From: Algoriphagus mannitolivorans DSM 15301
Lineage (GTDB): Bacteria > Bacteroidota > Bacteroidia > Cytophagales > Cyclobacteriaceae
Length of the DNA stretch: 64,000 bases
Direction: 5' to 3'
Assembly: GCF_000429425.1 (NCBI RefSeq)
Contig: NZ_AUBV01000015.1
Location: 62,001 to 126,000, forward strand
This document shows, piece after piece, positions 19,534-28,398 of this stretch. The position numbers and the translations under genes are program-made. Positions within the stretch are counted from its first letter, which is position 1. Each line of letters begins with the position of its first letter. Below the pieces are notes generated by a model, which had not been told where the DNA came from, ran no database searches, and saw nothing but the letters and a program-made list of their open reading frames with translations.

Positions 19534-20006
19534 TTGCCTGCCAACCGCAATTGTCCAATTAGGATCATCGTGGCATAAAAAGTCCAAACCACCACCGGAA
19601 ATACCAAGTAAGAGAGCTTGCTGGAAAAATCCCCTACCTGAGCTCCTACCCACAATCCTGCCAGGATCACGAGAATGTTTCCTACAAGTCCGAGTTTCAA
19701 TGCCGAAATACCGGTTAATTTTTCAAGCCCCAAGGTATAATAGGCATAAGAAGCACAGAGAACTGCCAGAAAAATCACTAACCAAGCCAAGTCATTCGCT
19801 TCAAATTCAAGGAGCTTATATCTCAAAATGGCCAAAAAGAAGAATAAAACTACCCATACTATGGGAATTACATACCCCGGTGGCTCAAACCAAAGGCGCT
19901 TGTTCACTTCATTCCCTGAAAATTTAAGCCCCAAAAAAGGAACCGGAAGATTGATCAGAACCAGAATGGCGTAAAACAGAACAAAATTTGCCAGGAGACT
20001 TTCCAT
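19530..20006 (-). CDS. TspO/MBR-like membrane protein
   Basis: A 158-aa protein with five predicted membrane helices. The segment RLWFEPPGYVIPIVWVVLFF matches the TspO signature (WF-PP followed by V-P-W) in the first loop and second helix. TspO proteins bind porphyrins and other hydrophobic ligands and respond to stress; the role in Bacteroidota is unclear. It is less tryptophan-rich than classical TspO, so the assignment rests mainly on this motif and the topology. It converges on the APC permease with a 4-nt overlap of stop codons. Confidence 0.6.
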   Translation of the reverse strand: MESLLANFVLFYAILVLINLPVPFLGLKFSGNEVNKRLWFEPPGYVIPIVWVVLFFFLAILRYKLLEFEANDLAWLVIFLAVLCASYAYYTLGLEKLTGISALKLGLVGNILVILAGLWVGAQVGDFSSKLSYLVFPVVVWTFYATMILIGQLRLAGN

Positions 20007-20077
20007 TTTTTTAAGTTAGGGCAAATAAATAAGGAAGATGCCCCAGGATTCAGCCACCCTATTTTTTTAACATACTT

Positions 20078-20527
20078 TTATGAACCCGAGACCAATCTTC
20101 TATGGTAATTGATCTGTCCCAGGTGGTAATTGAAATGACCGTATAGGTGGATCAAAAAGAAGCCGATGGTCATTGGATGTCCGAAGAATGCATGGAGAGA
20201 CATGTCATCCAGCCTCTTCGGATGCAAGTTTAAAAGGGCCTTTTCGAGGATTTCTTTGACCTCCAAAATCTCAGTGAGAAGCCCTTCTCTAGGTTCCCCT
20301 TTGGCCCCAAACTCCCTTTCCCTATTGCGGTGATAGACTACACCTCCTAAATCATGTCCAATAAAAAACTTAAGGTTGCCGACAAGGTGAAGCGCCAGAT
20401 TGCCCGCTGAATTGGAAATTCCTTCTTTAACCACCCAAAGATCTGATTCCTCTGAATAAAGTTCTATTTCTTGTTTTAGCTTGTCTAAGTCTCGCTGAAA
20501 GAGCCGGTTAAGTTCTTCTAGATTCAT
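20078..20527 (-). CDS. DinB-superfamily (DUF1572-like) protein
   Basis: A 149-aa four-helix-bundle protein. The His residues that form the DinB metal site are visible: LALHLVGNLKF in the second helix and HLYGHFNYHLGQINYHRR at the end. Members include thiol-dependent S-transferases with Ni or Zn; most are uncharacterised. It starts 2 nt after the stop of the muramidase gene on the same strand, so they are probably co-transcribed, though no shared function is apparent. Confidence 0.75.
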   Translation of the reverse strand: MNLEELNRLFQRDLDKLKQEIELYSEESDLWVVKEGISNSAGNLALHLVGNLKFFIGHDLGGVVYHRNREREFGAKGEPREGLLTEILEVKEILEKALLNLHPKRLDDMSLHAFFGHPMTIGFFLIHLYGHFNYHLGQINYHRRLVSGS

Positions 20528-20529
20528 AA

Positions 20530-21354
20530 TTAGGTTAAGTATTTTAAATAGGCATTCGCCATTTTGATGTCGTATTTGTTTTTGGCGTATTGCGGTCCAT
20601 TATAGCAATGTGCAAATTTTGCCCAATTTTTTACCCTTAGGTGATTGATACATCCAAAAACAGTAATGTATCTTCCAAAGGCTTGGAGCTGATTTCGCTC
20701 ATGCTCATACATTTCATCAACAAATTCCTGCACGGAGCCATAGCCGAGCTTTATTGCATGATACCCCATGATTTGATAGCTTCCCCATGAAGCTGAGGAC
20801 AATGCTGCTTCACGGAATTTGGGATCTGGATCTAGGCTGGCGGCTTTTTCCAAGCGTGAATATTCCCCTGCACCTCCAATGTAATGAGATCGAGTCCAGG
20901 AAGAATACAATACATCTGCATTGGAAGCATTGGCAATACTGGAAGGATTTATTCCTCTAAGCTTTAACTGCTTCCAGAACTCATGTCCCTCGAACAGGAT
21001 TTTGGGTCTCCCATCGACCAAAAACCCTTTTCCGCTACTTTCTACTTCATTGACCGCCTTGACAGCAGCCAGTTCAAGATTATTTTCAACCGCAAAATCT
21101 CTCAAATCCTGCTCTCCGAGAAACTTACTTTCCAATTCTTGGGCAGGTTTGGTCTTGCCGATCAAAACAGTCCAAGTTTTGATTCCCACTTCCCCATCCA
21201 CGACGAGATCGTTTTTCTTTTGAAAGTCACGGACAGCCGCATCCGTCATCGAACCAAAATATCCCGTAGCAGGGATGTCATAGCCTAATTTACCGAGCAA
21301 TTCCTGGAGATAAGAAACAAATTCACCACGGGATCTAAGTTTAATGTATCGCAT
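20530..21354 (-). CDS. Endolysin-like N-acetylmuramidase with peptidoglycan-binding domain
   Basis: A 274-aa protein with an N-terminal peptidoglycan-binding helical domain (about residues 5-68: LQELLGKLGYDIPATGYFG, then AVRDFQKKNDL) and a DUF3380-type N-acetylmuramidase domain (about 85-274) with the probable catalytic Glu in AVNEVESSGKGF, then FEGHEFWKQL, ASWGSYQIMGYH and the final FAHCYNGPQYAKNKYD. It has no signal peptide. This architecture is usual for phage endolysins, but no phage gene surrounds it. The gene sits 2 nt upstream of the DinB-like gene. It would cleave glycan strands if exported or released by lysis. Confidence 0.85.
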   Translation of the reverse strand: MRYIKLRSRGEFVSYLQELLGKLGYDIPATGYFGSMTDAAVRDFQKKNDLVVDGEVGIKTWTVLIGKTKPAQELESKFLGEQDLRDFAVENNLELAAVKAVNEVESSGKGFLVDGRPKILFEGHEFWKQLKLRGINPSSIANASNADVLYSSWTRSHYIGGAGEYSRLEKAASLDPDPKFREAALSSASWGSYQIMGYHAIKLGYGSVQEFVDEMYEHERNQLQAFGRYITVFGCINHLRVKNWAKFAHCYNGPQYAKNKYDIKMANAYLKYLT

Positions 21355-21376
21355 ATCGCATAAGGTTGAAAATGGA

Positions 21377-21406
21377 AAAGTACTTCCAATTTACCAGAAG
21401 TACTTT
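21377..21406. promoter_or_regulatory. Inverted repeat with two AAGTACTT palindromes
   Basis: Arms AAAGTACTTC (21377-21386) and GAAGTACTTT (21397-21406) are perfectly complementary with a 10-nt spacer. Each arm contains the self-palindromic octamer AAGTACTT, and the two octamers start exactly 20 nt apart. The site lies 23 nt upstream of the muramidase start and 28 nt downstream of the DEAD-box helicase stop. It could be a paired operator or a terminator; there is no long T-run. Confidence 0.5.
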
Positions 21407-21434
21407 ACAAAAGCGAATGCGATGTGCCTGAATA

Positions 21435-22802
21435 TCAGGAATCAATTACATTTTTCCGTTGTCCGTATTTGCTGGGCTTAGATTCCTGACTGGGTGCTGT
21501 AGGGCTGGATTCCGGCTTGGAATGAGGCTTTTTCTCAGAAGTTACTCCCGGAGATTGGACTGGATTTGATGCAGGTTTATTCTTGGAAGGAAACTTTTTC
21601 TTTTTCTTTTGGGAAGAAGAAGGCCCTTTCGAGAAGCCCTTATCTGATTTGGCCTTTTCTCCAGAATAGGTTGGTCCCGCTGAAAAACCCTCAGGTAAGG
21701 GATTCTGTGTCACTTGCATCCCGATCAGTTTTTCAATCCGGACAAATTTGAATTGATCCTTGGCGTTGACAAACGTGATGGCCTCGCCTTCTTTGTCAGC
21801 ACGGGCTGTTCTACCAACTCTGTGGACATAGTCCTCTGGATCGCTTGGGGTATCATAATTGATGACCAGCTCTATACCGACCACATCAATTCCTCTGGAT
21901 ATAATGTCTGTTCCGACCAGAATTTTGACCATTTTATTTTTAAAGGCAGACATGATCTTCTCCCGCTCCACCTGCTCCAGATCAGAGTGAAAAGCTTCCA
22001 CGTCAAATTCCTTCTTTAAGGTCTTGAATAAGGCCTTTACTTTTTCCTTGGTCGAAGCAAAAATGATGACTGCTTCATATGCCTTTTGGGAAAGAATATG
22101 CTTGACCAAATCTTCTTTCTGATCATCATGAACCGAGTACATACTCTGAGTCACCCCTTCTGCGGTCTTCCCGATTGCAATGGAAATCTCTTCGGGCTTT
22201 TGAAGGATTTTCATGCTAAACTGCCTGATTTTAGGAGGCATAGTGGCTGAAAAGAGAACCGTCTGCCTGTTTTTGGGTAGGTAATTGACGATTTTCAGAA
22301 TATCATCCGAAAAACCCATATCCATCATCCGGTCTGCTTCATCTAGAATCAAATGCTCCAAAGAACTCAAATCCATCTTTCCTCCCGCCAGAAGGGCGAT
22401 TAATCTACCCGGGGTCGCAACCACTATCTCCGCGCCGGTTTCCAGAGCTCTTTTTTGCTGCTCCCAAACCACTCCGTCTCCTCCTCCATAGATTGGAATC
22501 GAACTGATTCCCAGAAAATAGGCAAAGCCTTGAATCTGCTGATCAATCTGTATGGCTAATTCCCGAGTGGGTGCCAAAATCAAAGTATTGAGCTTATTTG
22601 AGCCCGATTTGGAAATTTTATTAAGTACTGGCAGAATAAATGCCGCTGTTTTTCCTGTTCCTGTTTGTGCACAGGCAATGAGGTCTTTTCCTTCCAAAAT
22701 TACTGGAATGGCTTTTTCCTGAATAGGTGTGGGTTGTTCGAAACCCATAGCATCCAAGCCATCCTGAAGGTTTTCCTCGAAATCAAATGATCTAAAATCC
22801 AA
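21435..22802 (-). CDS. DEAD-box RNA helicase (RhlE-like)
   Basis: A 455-aa ATP-dependent RNA helicase beginning at a TTG (MDFRSFDFEENLQDGL). Motifs in order: Q motif (GFEQPTPIQEKAIP), Walker A AQTGTGKT, APTRELA, TPGRL, DEAD in LILDEADRMMDMGF, SAT, and the C-terminal HRVGRTARADKEG. After residue about 370 a Lys/Ser/Pro-rich basic tail (QKKKKKFPSKNKPA) likely binds RNA. Such enzymes remodel structured RNA in ribosome assembly and mRNA turnover, often at low temperature. A good promoter match lies at 22855-22886, leaving a 5' leader of about 45 nt. Confidence 0.92.
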   Translation of the reverse strand: MDFRSFDFEENLQDGLDAMGFEQPTPIQEKAIPVILEGKDLIACAQTGTGKTAAFILPVLNKISKSGSNKLNTLILAPTRELAIQIDQQIQGFAYFLGISSIPIYGGGDGVVWEQQKRALETGAEIVVATPGRLIALLAGGKMDLSSLEHLILDEADRMMDMGFSDDILKIVNYLPKNRQTVLFSATMPPKIRQFSMKILQKPEEISIAIGKTAEGVTQSMYSVHDDQKEDLVKHILSQKAYEAVIIFASTKEKVKALFKTLKKEFDVEAFHSDLEQVEREKIMSAFKNKMVKILVGTDIISRGIDVVGIELVINYDTPSDPEDYVHRVGRTARADKEGEAITFVNAKDQFKFVRIEKLIGMQVTQNPLPEGFSAGPTYSGEKAKSDKGFSKGPSSSQKKKKKFPSKNKPASNPVQSPGVTSEKKPHSKPESSPTAPSQESKPSKYGQRKNVIDS

Positions 22803-22854
22803 TGTAAAGGTGATTTATTAAGGTAAAAATGGCAGAAACTCCTGCCAATAGATT

Positions 22855-22886
22855 CAAATATAAGCTCTTAAACCTTGTAAAGCCAA
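22855..22886 (-). promoter_or_regulatory. Candidate Bacteroidota promoter for the DEAD-box helicase gene
   Basis: On the minus strand, TTG (22886-22884), a 21-nt spacer and TATATTTG (22862-22855) fit the TTTG-N(17-23)-TAnnTTTG pattern; the -7 box is exact. The leader contains a small hairpin GGCAG/CTGCC (22831-22846). Confidence 0.6.
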
Positions 22887-22966
22887 TTGAAGGCTCTTAC
22901 AAAACCTCTTTTGGCAAGAATAGGTTGTTTGAAGTATATTACCTATCCATATCCTACCATGACTCT

Positions 22967-24031
22967 ATGATATTAAACCGACTTAAAATATTACTTCCTT
23001 TTTTGTTTTTATGGATAACCCCTGACCTGGTCAGTGGTCAGACTTTCAACATTCGGGGAAGAGTGATCGATTCCCAGACAGAAGAGACACTTGGTGGAGT
23101 CACTGTGGTTTTGCGAAACAGCGCTTATGGAACCAATACCAACTCCGGAGGCTCTTTTCAACTTCAAAATGTCGTCGGGGAAAAATACACGCTTGCAATC
23201 AGCTATCCCGGGTACAACATGCATGAACAGATCATCCGCTTGGATCAAAACATGGATTTGGGTGTGATTCAGTTGGTAAAGTTTGGCAGTGAAGGCACCG
23301 GTGCCGCCCTCCAAAAAACCATCCGATCTGCCAATGTAAGCCGACTGCTAGTCGAGCGACCAAATTTTATCGGAGGAAATATGTTTTATGGCATCCCTCC
23401 CGAACCCAAAAAAGTGTTGGGTAATTTTTATTTGGATACTCAATGGAACCTGGCTTCCATTCTTCTCTACCGTGATCAGCAGGTATTGGAGGGATTTCGG
23501 GTACGATACAACATCAACTCTAACCAATTTGAATTGATGGAACCGGAAAGCAATTTGGTCTCCACCATGCCGGGCCTTAGAGTGCAAAACATCGTCTGGA
23601 TGGACAGTTCTTACAAAGTTCCCCGATACTTTGTTAACGGAATGGACTTCAGGGACGAAGGTGTGCCGATCTCTGGCTTTTTTGAAGTGCTGGTCGAAGG
23701 TGAATTACCGCTCATGAGAAGAACACTTGCGGTTTTCAAAGAGTCCAATTATAATACCGCCCTTATGGTCGGAAACAGAGATGATCAAATCATCAAACGA
23801 AATGTTTATTACTACCTCAAGGGAAAAGACCTTTACCCCGTCCCCAAAAAACGAAAAGACATTTTCCTAATATTCGGGGAGAAGGCAGCAGAAATGGAGG
23901 CATTTGCTGAGAAAAACTCCATCGATTTCAAGGAGAAAAGCTCCATTTTCCAGATGTTCACGTACTATAATTCCCAGTTTCCGGGATTCGTCCCCATCAT
24001 GACCCAATTGCTGGATGAAACTGAAAATTAA
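22967..24031 (+). CDS. Secreted protein with carboxypeptidase-like regulatory domain
   Basis: A 354-aa protein; the ATG at 22967 starts a signal peptide (MILNRLKILLPFLFLWI, cleaved near VSGQ). An Ig-like regulatory domain follows directly (about residues 22-95: NIRGRVIDSQTEETLGGVTVVL, then NSGGSFQLQNV and ISYPGYNMHEQII). This domain is common at the N-terminus of TonB receptors and of many secreted Bacteroidota proteins. The rest (about 100-354) is not recognised and contains no barrel. The gene is 50 nt upstream of the gamma-glutamyltransferase gene and may be co-transcribed. Function unknown. Confidence 0.75.
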   Translation: MILNRLKILLPFLFLWITPDLVSGQTFNIRGRVIDSQTEETLGGVTVVLRNSAYGTNTNSGGSFQLQNVVGEKYTLAISYPGYNMHEQIIRLDQNMDLGVIQLVKFGSEGTGAALQKTIRSANVSRLLVERPNFIGGNMFYGIPPEPKKVLGNFYLDTQWNLASILLYRDQQVLEGFRVRYNINSNQFELMEPESNLVSTMPGLRVQNIVWMDSSYKVPRYFVNGMDFRDEGVPISGFFEVLVEGELPLMRRTLAVFKESNYNTALMVGNRDDQIIKRNVYYYLKGKDLYPVPKKRKDIFLIFGEKAAEMEAFAEKNSIDFKEKSSIFQMFTYYNSQFPGFVPIMTQLLDETEN

Positions 24032-24081
24032 GCTAGCCGAATAATCATCACCCATTTACCAAAATCAAACCACTACCCTTT

Positions 24082-25953
24082 ATGAAAAAAATATACCTAT
24101 TAGCCAGTCTATTGCTCAGCTCAGTGCTGAGTTTCGGCCAAGGTCTTCCCGGATTAGGAGCTGGCACCACCCCCAACAATAAACCCATTTTGCATGGAAA
24201 AAACTGGGTGGCCATCACCGGTAAACCTTTAGCAGCGACCGCGGGAGCTGCTATTTTTCAGCAGGGAGGAAATGCTGTGGACGCTGCCTGTGCCATGATT
24301 GCTGCTACATCCACCATGTGGGATGTACTTTCCTGGGGCGGAGAAACCCAAGCCTTGATCTATCATCCCAAACTGAAAAAAGTAATCGCCATCAATGCCC
24401 TTGGCTATGCTCCAACGGGAGCAACCGTAGAGTTTTATAAGAGCCAAGGAATGGATTATCCTCCGCAATTTGGTCCATTGGCAGCGACCACTCCGGGTAC
24501 TCCCGGAGGAATCATGACCATGCTGGCAGAATATGGTACCATGAGCTTGGCACAGGTGCTGAAGCCTTCCATGGATTTGGCCAAAGGATATCCCATCGAA
24601 GCTCAGACTGCCAATGCCATTGAAGCCCAAAAAGCAAAAATCAAACAATGGCCATATTCCAAAAAAGTGTTCCTCCCTCATCTGGGACAGGAAAGAGAAG
24701 CTCCGGAAGTAGGGGAAATTTTTGTGCAGGAAGAATTATACCAAACGCTTTCCAAGCTAGTTGAAGCTGAAAAAGCAGCCTTAAAAGCCGGAAAATCCCG
24801 AAAAGAAGCCATCTATGCCGCGTATGACCGCTTTTACAAAGGAGATATTGCTAAGGAAATCGTGAGAGGAACCCGTGAACAGGGAGGATTATTTACCGAA
24901 GCTGATCTGGCGAACTGGAAGGTGAAAATCGAAGAACCCCTGCATGTCAACTACAAAGGAATTGATGTTTACAAGCTTCAGGAATGGACTCAAGGACCTG
25001 CTCTTTTGCAGTCCTTGAATATTCTGGAAAACTTCGACTTGAAATCCATGGGATACAATTCTGCCAACTACATCCATACCGTGTATCAGGCGATGAGTTT
25101 GGCCTTTGCGGACCGGGATTTTTATTATGGAGATCCTGCCTTTGTGAAGTCGCCTATGAAAGGCTTGCTTTCCAAGGAATATGCGAAAGAAAGGGCTAAG
25201 CTGATCGGAGACGTCAATGACCCCAAAATCACCGCTGGAGACCCCTACCCTTTTCAGGGAGAGACGAATCCTTATTTGGACATCTTGAATCAAAACAAGG
25301 AGAAAATGGCCTCTGCTGATCCTGGGGATTTCAACACCACCATTGACGAGAACTTCTTAACTGCATTTCAAAGCGGCACTACTTCCGTAGAGACCGCTGA
25401 TGCGGAAGGATGGGTGGTTTCTGTGACCCCAAGCGGAGGATGGATTCCTGCTGTGGTGGCCGGAAATACAGGTGTTGGGCTTTCTCAGCGTATGCAAAGC
25501 TTTGTCTTAGACCCGAATCTCAATCCTTACAATCTTCCAGAGCCAGGTAAAAGACCTAGAGTGACCTTGACTCCAAGCTTGGCGATGAAAGACGGCAAGC
25601 CGTACTTAGCTTTCGCTGTTCAAGGCGGAGACTCCCAAGACCAAAACCTCCTTCAATTGTTCTTGAATATGGTGGAATTCGGCATGGACGTGCAGGAAGC
25701 CACCGAAGCCCCGAACTTCAATTCCTATCAGATGCAGAGTAGTTTTGGAGACCATGAAATCCGCCCCGGAGCCATTACCCTTCGCCAGGACACTCCGGAA
25801 TGGATCCGAAAAGAGTTGGCTCAGCGTGGCTACTTTTTGGAGTTTTGGAATAAAACCTCCGGGCCCATCAATGCAATCTGGTTTGACTGGAAGCATGGCA
25901 GCTTCTGGGGAGGATCCAGTGACTATGGGGATGATTATGGAATTGCTTGGTGA
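24082..25953 (+). CDS. Gamma-glutamyltransferase-family protein, periplasmic
   Basis: A 623-aa exported Ntn-hydrolase with signal peptide MKKIYLLASLLLSSVLSFGQ. The N-terminal half has GGNAVDAACAM and ATTPGTPGG; the second subunit would begin at the Thr of SGTTSVETADAEG, where the family self-cleaves and uses the new N-terminal Thr as nucleophile. The classical TTHFS motif reads TTSVE, and the classical PGGS loop reads QGGDSQDQ, so it belongs to a divergent branch that includes acylases. Substrates could be glutathione-like peptides or other amides. PGKRPRVTLTP is conserved. The 3' flank carries a heptamer array. Confidence 0.85.
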   Translation: MKKIYLLASLLLSSVLSFGQGLPGLGAGTTPNNKPILHGKNWVAITGKPLAATAGAAIFQQGGNAVDAACAMIAATSTMWDVLSWGGETQALIYHPKLKKVIAINALGYAPTGATVEFYKSQGMDYPPQFGPLAATTPGTPGGIMTMLAEYGTMSLAQVLKPSMDLAKGYPIEAQTANAIEAQKAKIKQWPYSKKVFLPHLGQEREAPEVGEIFVQEELYQTLSKLVEAEKAALKAGKSRKEAIYAAYDRFYKGDIAKEIVRGTREQGGLFTEADLANWKVKIEEPLHVNYKGIDVYKLQEWTQGPALLQSLNILENFDLKSMGYNSANYIHTVYQAMSLAFADRDFYYGDPAFVKSPMKGLLSKEYAKERAKLIGDVNDPKITAGDPYPFQGETNPYLDILNQNKEKMASADPGDFNTTIDENFLTAFQSGTTSVETADAEGWVVSVTPSGGWIPAVVAGNTGVGLSQRMQSFVLDPNLNPYNLPEPGKRPRVTLTPSLAMKDGKPYLAFAVQGGDSQDQNLLQLFLNMVEFGMDVQEATEAPNFNSYQMQSSFGDHEIRPGAITLRQDTPEWIRKELAQRGYFLEFWNKTSGPINAIWFDWKHGSFWGGSSDYGDDYGIAW

Positions 25954-26303
25954 GAAGAGGTTAAAGTTGAGAGTTTAAAGTTTAAAGTTTAAAGTTATGG
26001 AGTGGTCAATTTGAGCGGAGGCTTGAATTGGCCACTTTTTTATTCCAGAAGTATTTGAAAACAATTCACTTCTCAGAAGGATTTTCCATTGGCATTCCAA
26101 ACTCCAGGTGCGGAAAGATCGAAGAATTCAAGCTTAAAAAATCCAATAGTCCCCTTCGATTCGTAAATCACGATCTACCTTTAACCCCACTCATTTCCAT
26201 GGAATTGCTAAAAAATAGGCTGAAGCAATCAAAGCATTTTTGATTCTATAAAATATTCCTTAATCTCGGTTCGCCCCAAACCCTAAACCCATTCCCTTTT
26301 TCC
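25954..26303. other. 350-nt intergenic region with a short heptamer array
   Basis: After the GGT stop there are five 7-nt units in register at 25959-25993 (GGTTAAA, GTTGAGA, GTTTAAA three times). The rest is AT-rich with no convincing gene; the one open frame of 71 codons has unusual composition and no recognisable start context. No clear terminator or promoter was found. Confidence 0.6.
25959..25993. repeat. GTTTAAA heptanucleotide array
   Basis: Three perfect GTTTAAA units preceded by two degenerate ones (GGTTAAA, GTTGAGA), all in the same 7-nt phase and starting 6 nt after the stop codon of the gamma-glutamyltransferase gene. Confidence 0.75.
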
Positions 26304-28319
26304 TTGAATACAACTTTACGAATCCAAAATAAACTGCCTTTAGCAGCCAGAATCACTTCGGCATTGGGCTTATTATTCCTGATCAGCTGGTTTCTGGACA
26401 TCCGTTTTTTCCTTCAGCTTTTTCAGGATTTACCCTCGATCAAGTTCAACTCCTCCCTGTTGTTATTTGCCTCGGGAATCTGCGCCTTACTTTGGCTAGA
26501 GGATAGGAACAAAACTGTCGTTCAGGTCTTGGGGGCTACCATCTTTCTATTTGCCCTTGCATCTCTATCCCAGGACTTCTTTCAATGGGAATTAGGACTG
26601 GACGAGTGGCTGGTGGTGGATCGGATAGGACGGGCATCTGGAAGCTCCCATCCGGGAAGAATGCCGGGAATGACTTCCTTTATCTATGTCTTTTTTGGGA
26701 TGTCCATGCTTTTCTTTACCCAGAAACCACCAAAAGGATTTTTGGGACAGATACTTCTCCATGCCATTACTTTCTTGACTTTCATAGCTTTGACGGGCTT
26801 TCTGATGGAAGTTCCCAATTTTTACACCCTGTCATTTTTGACGGGGATTTCTCCCAGTATTGCCTTGATTTGGTTTCTGTTTTCGGCCATTCTCACCATG
26901 AAGAATCCCAATATTGGAATCACGGGCCTTCTGATCGGGAAGCAAAAAGGAAGTGTATTGGCAAGAAAATTAACCCCGAGAATTGTCCTGGCTTTAATCG
27001 TTCTCTCTTGGATTTGGATAGAATTGCAAAGAAGGGCCTGGGTGGAACCCGAGTTTGGAATCTCTCTCTTTGCCTTGTGCTTTCTGGTAGTAGGATTGGT
27101 TTTGGTTTGGGATGCCGCAGCTTGGCTGAATAAATCCGATGAAAAGCGGGTTTTGGCAGAAAATGAACTCCTCCTTGCCAAAGAGAATCTCGAGAAAATG
27201 GTGGAAATCAGAAATCAGGAATTGAAAGGAATCCTGGATTCGGCAGCGGTTTCTATCATGGCAACCGACCAAGAAGGCCTGATTCAGCTTTTCTCCAAAG
27301 GAGCAGAAAAAATGCTGGGTTACACTGCCGAGGAAGTCGTAGGCAAATTCAAACCGGAGCAATTTCATGTACCTCAGGAAATCTCGGATGGAGCTTCACA
27401 GCTCAGCCTCCAAACCGGGAAATCCATTATCGGATCAGAAGTATTTACCCATTCCCCACTCCAGGGAAAAGTGTTTTCCAGAGAATGGAGCTACCTCAGA
27501 AAAGATGGAAGCACTTTTCCTGTACAACTCAATATCTCTCAAATCACCTCGAATGAGGGAGAACATCTCGGCTTTATTGGCATCGCCACCGATATTTCCC
27601 AGTTGGCAGAGTCACAAAAGGAGTTGAAAGACCTGCTCGAAAAATTAGAATCCAAAAACAAGCAATTGCTCAATTTTGCGCATATCATTTCCCATAATCT
27701 CCGCTCTCCAGTCATCACCTTGGACTCATTGATCACATTCTACAAGGATGAGGAAAACCCGGAAGAAAAACAGGAACTCTTCGGACTGATGGAAGAAGTA
27801 ATCAAAAACCTGCTTTCCAGCATGGAGGACACCATAGATATCCTAAAAGTCCAGGAAGATACCGACCAGGTCATAGAAGAGGTGGCTTTGGAAGGCATTC
27901 TTGACAAAACCAAAACGGCCCTGATCGGCAAGATCATGGAAACCAATGCTACCTTGGACGTGGATTTTTCTGCCTTCAACCGACTTCATTTTTCCAAATC
28001 CTACCTCGAAAGTATTTTCTTGAACCTGATGTCCAATGCACTGAAATACAAGCATCCGGATCGCCCTCCCCATCTCCAAATCAAAGGAGAGCTGGAGCAA
28101 GAAAAGCGGGTGTTATCATTTGCCGATAATGGCATGGGCATAGATTTGGAAAAACACCGGGACAAGGTCTTTGGGATGAATAAGACCTTTCATACCAACC
28201 CTGACGCCAAGGGTGTTGGGCTGTATATCGTCAAAACGCAGATAGAATCCTTGGGGGGAAAGATCCAGGTTTCCAGCACCCCCAATGAAGGAACTACCTT
28301 TCGAATTGAATTTCCTTAA
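26304..28319 (+). CDS. Membrane sensor histidine kinase with PAS domain
   Basis: A 671-aa sensor starting at TTG. An N-terminal membrane region of about eight helices (residues 12-275) has no known ligand domain. It is followed by a short coiled coil, a PAS domain (about 305-435: ILDSAAVSIMATDQEGLIQLFSKGAEKMLGY is its start), a HisKA-type helix pair with the phosphoacceptor His464 in HIISHNLRSP, and an ATPase domain with N box LNLMSNALKYKH, G1 FADNGMGID and G2 KGVGLYIVK. HNLRSP is the H-box type common in Bacteroidota. No response regulator is adjacent, so it is an orphan kinase here. Confidence 0.88.
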   Translation: MNTTLRIQNKLPLAARITSALGLLFLISWFLDIRFFLQLFQDLPSIKFNSSLLLFASGICALLWLEDRNKTVVQVLGATIFLFALASLSQDFFQWELGLDEWLVVDRIGRASGSSHPGRMPGMTSFIYVFFGMSMLFFTQKPPKGFLGQILLHAITFLTFIALTGFLMEVPNFYTLSFLTGISPSIALIWFLFSAILTMKNPNIGITGLLIGKQKGSVLARKLTPRIVLALIVLSWIWIELQRRAWVEPEFGISLFALCFLVVGLVLVWDAAAWLNKSDEKRVLAENELLLAKENLEKMVEIRNQELKGILDSAAVSIMATDQEGLIQLFSKGAEKMLGYTAEEVVGKFKPEQFHVPQEISDGASQLSLQTGKSIIGSEVFTHSPLQGKVFSREWSYLRKDGSTFPVQLNISQITSNEGEHLGFIGIATDISQLAESQKELKDLLEKLESKNKQLLNFAHIISHNLRSPVITLDSLITFYKDEENPEEKQELFGLMEEVIKNLLSSMEDTIDILKVQEDTDQVIEEVALEGILDKTKTALIGKIMETNATLDVDFSAFNRLHFSKSYLESIFLNLMSNALKYKHPDRPPHLQIKGELEQEKRVLSFADNGMGIDLEKHRDKVFGMNKTFHTNPDAKGVGLYIVKTQIESLGGKIQVSSTPNEGTTFRIEFP

Positions 28320-28398
28320 GCTATTCCAATAAAGTTTCGGAGGTTTAACCTAAAGGAAAAAGTTTCAGGCTTACTTTCCCCTCAAGCCATTCTATTGA

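Noticed and set aside
26028..26243. A 71-codon open frame between GGT and the histidine kinase
   Set aside because: No recognisable motifs, no start context and biased composition; likely chance.
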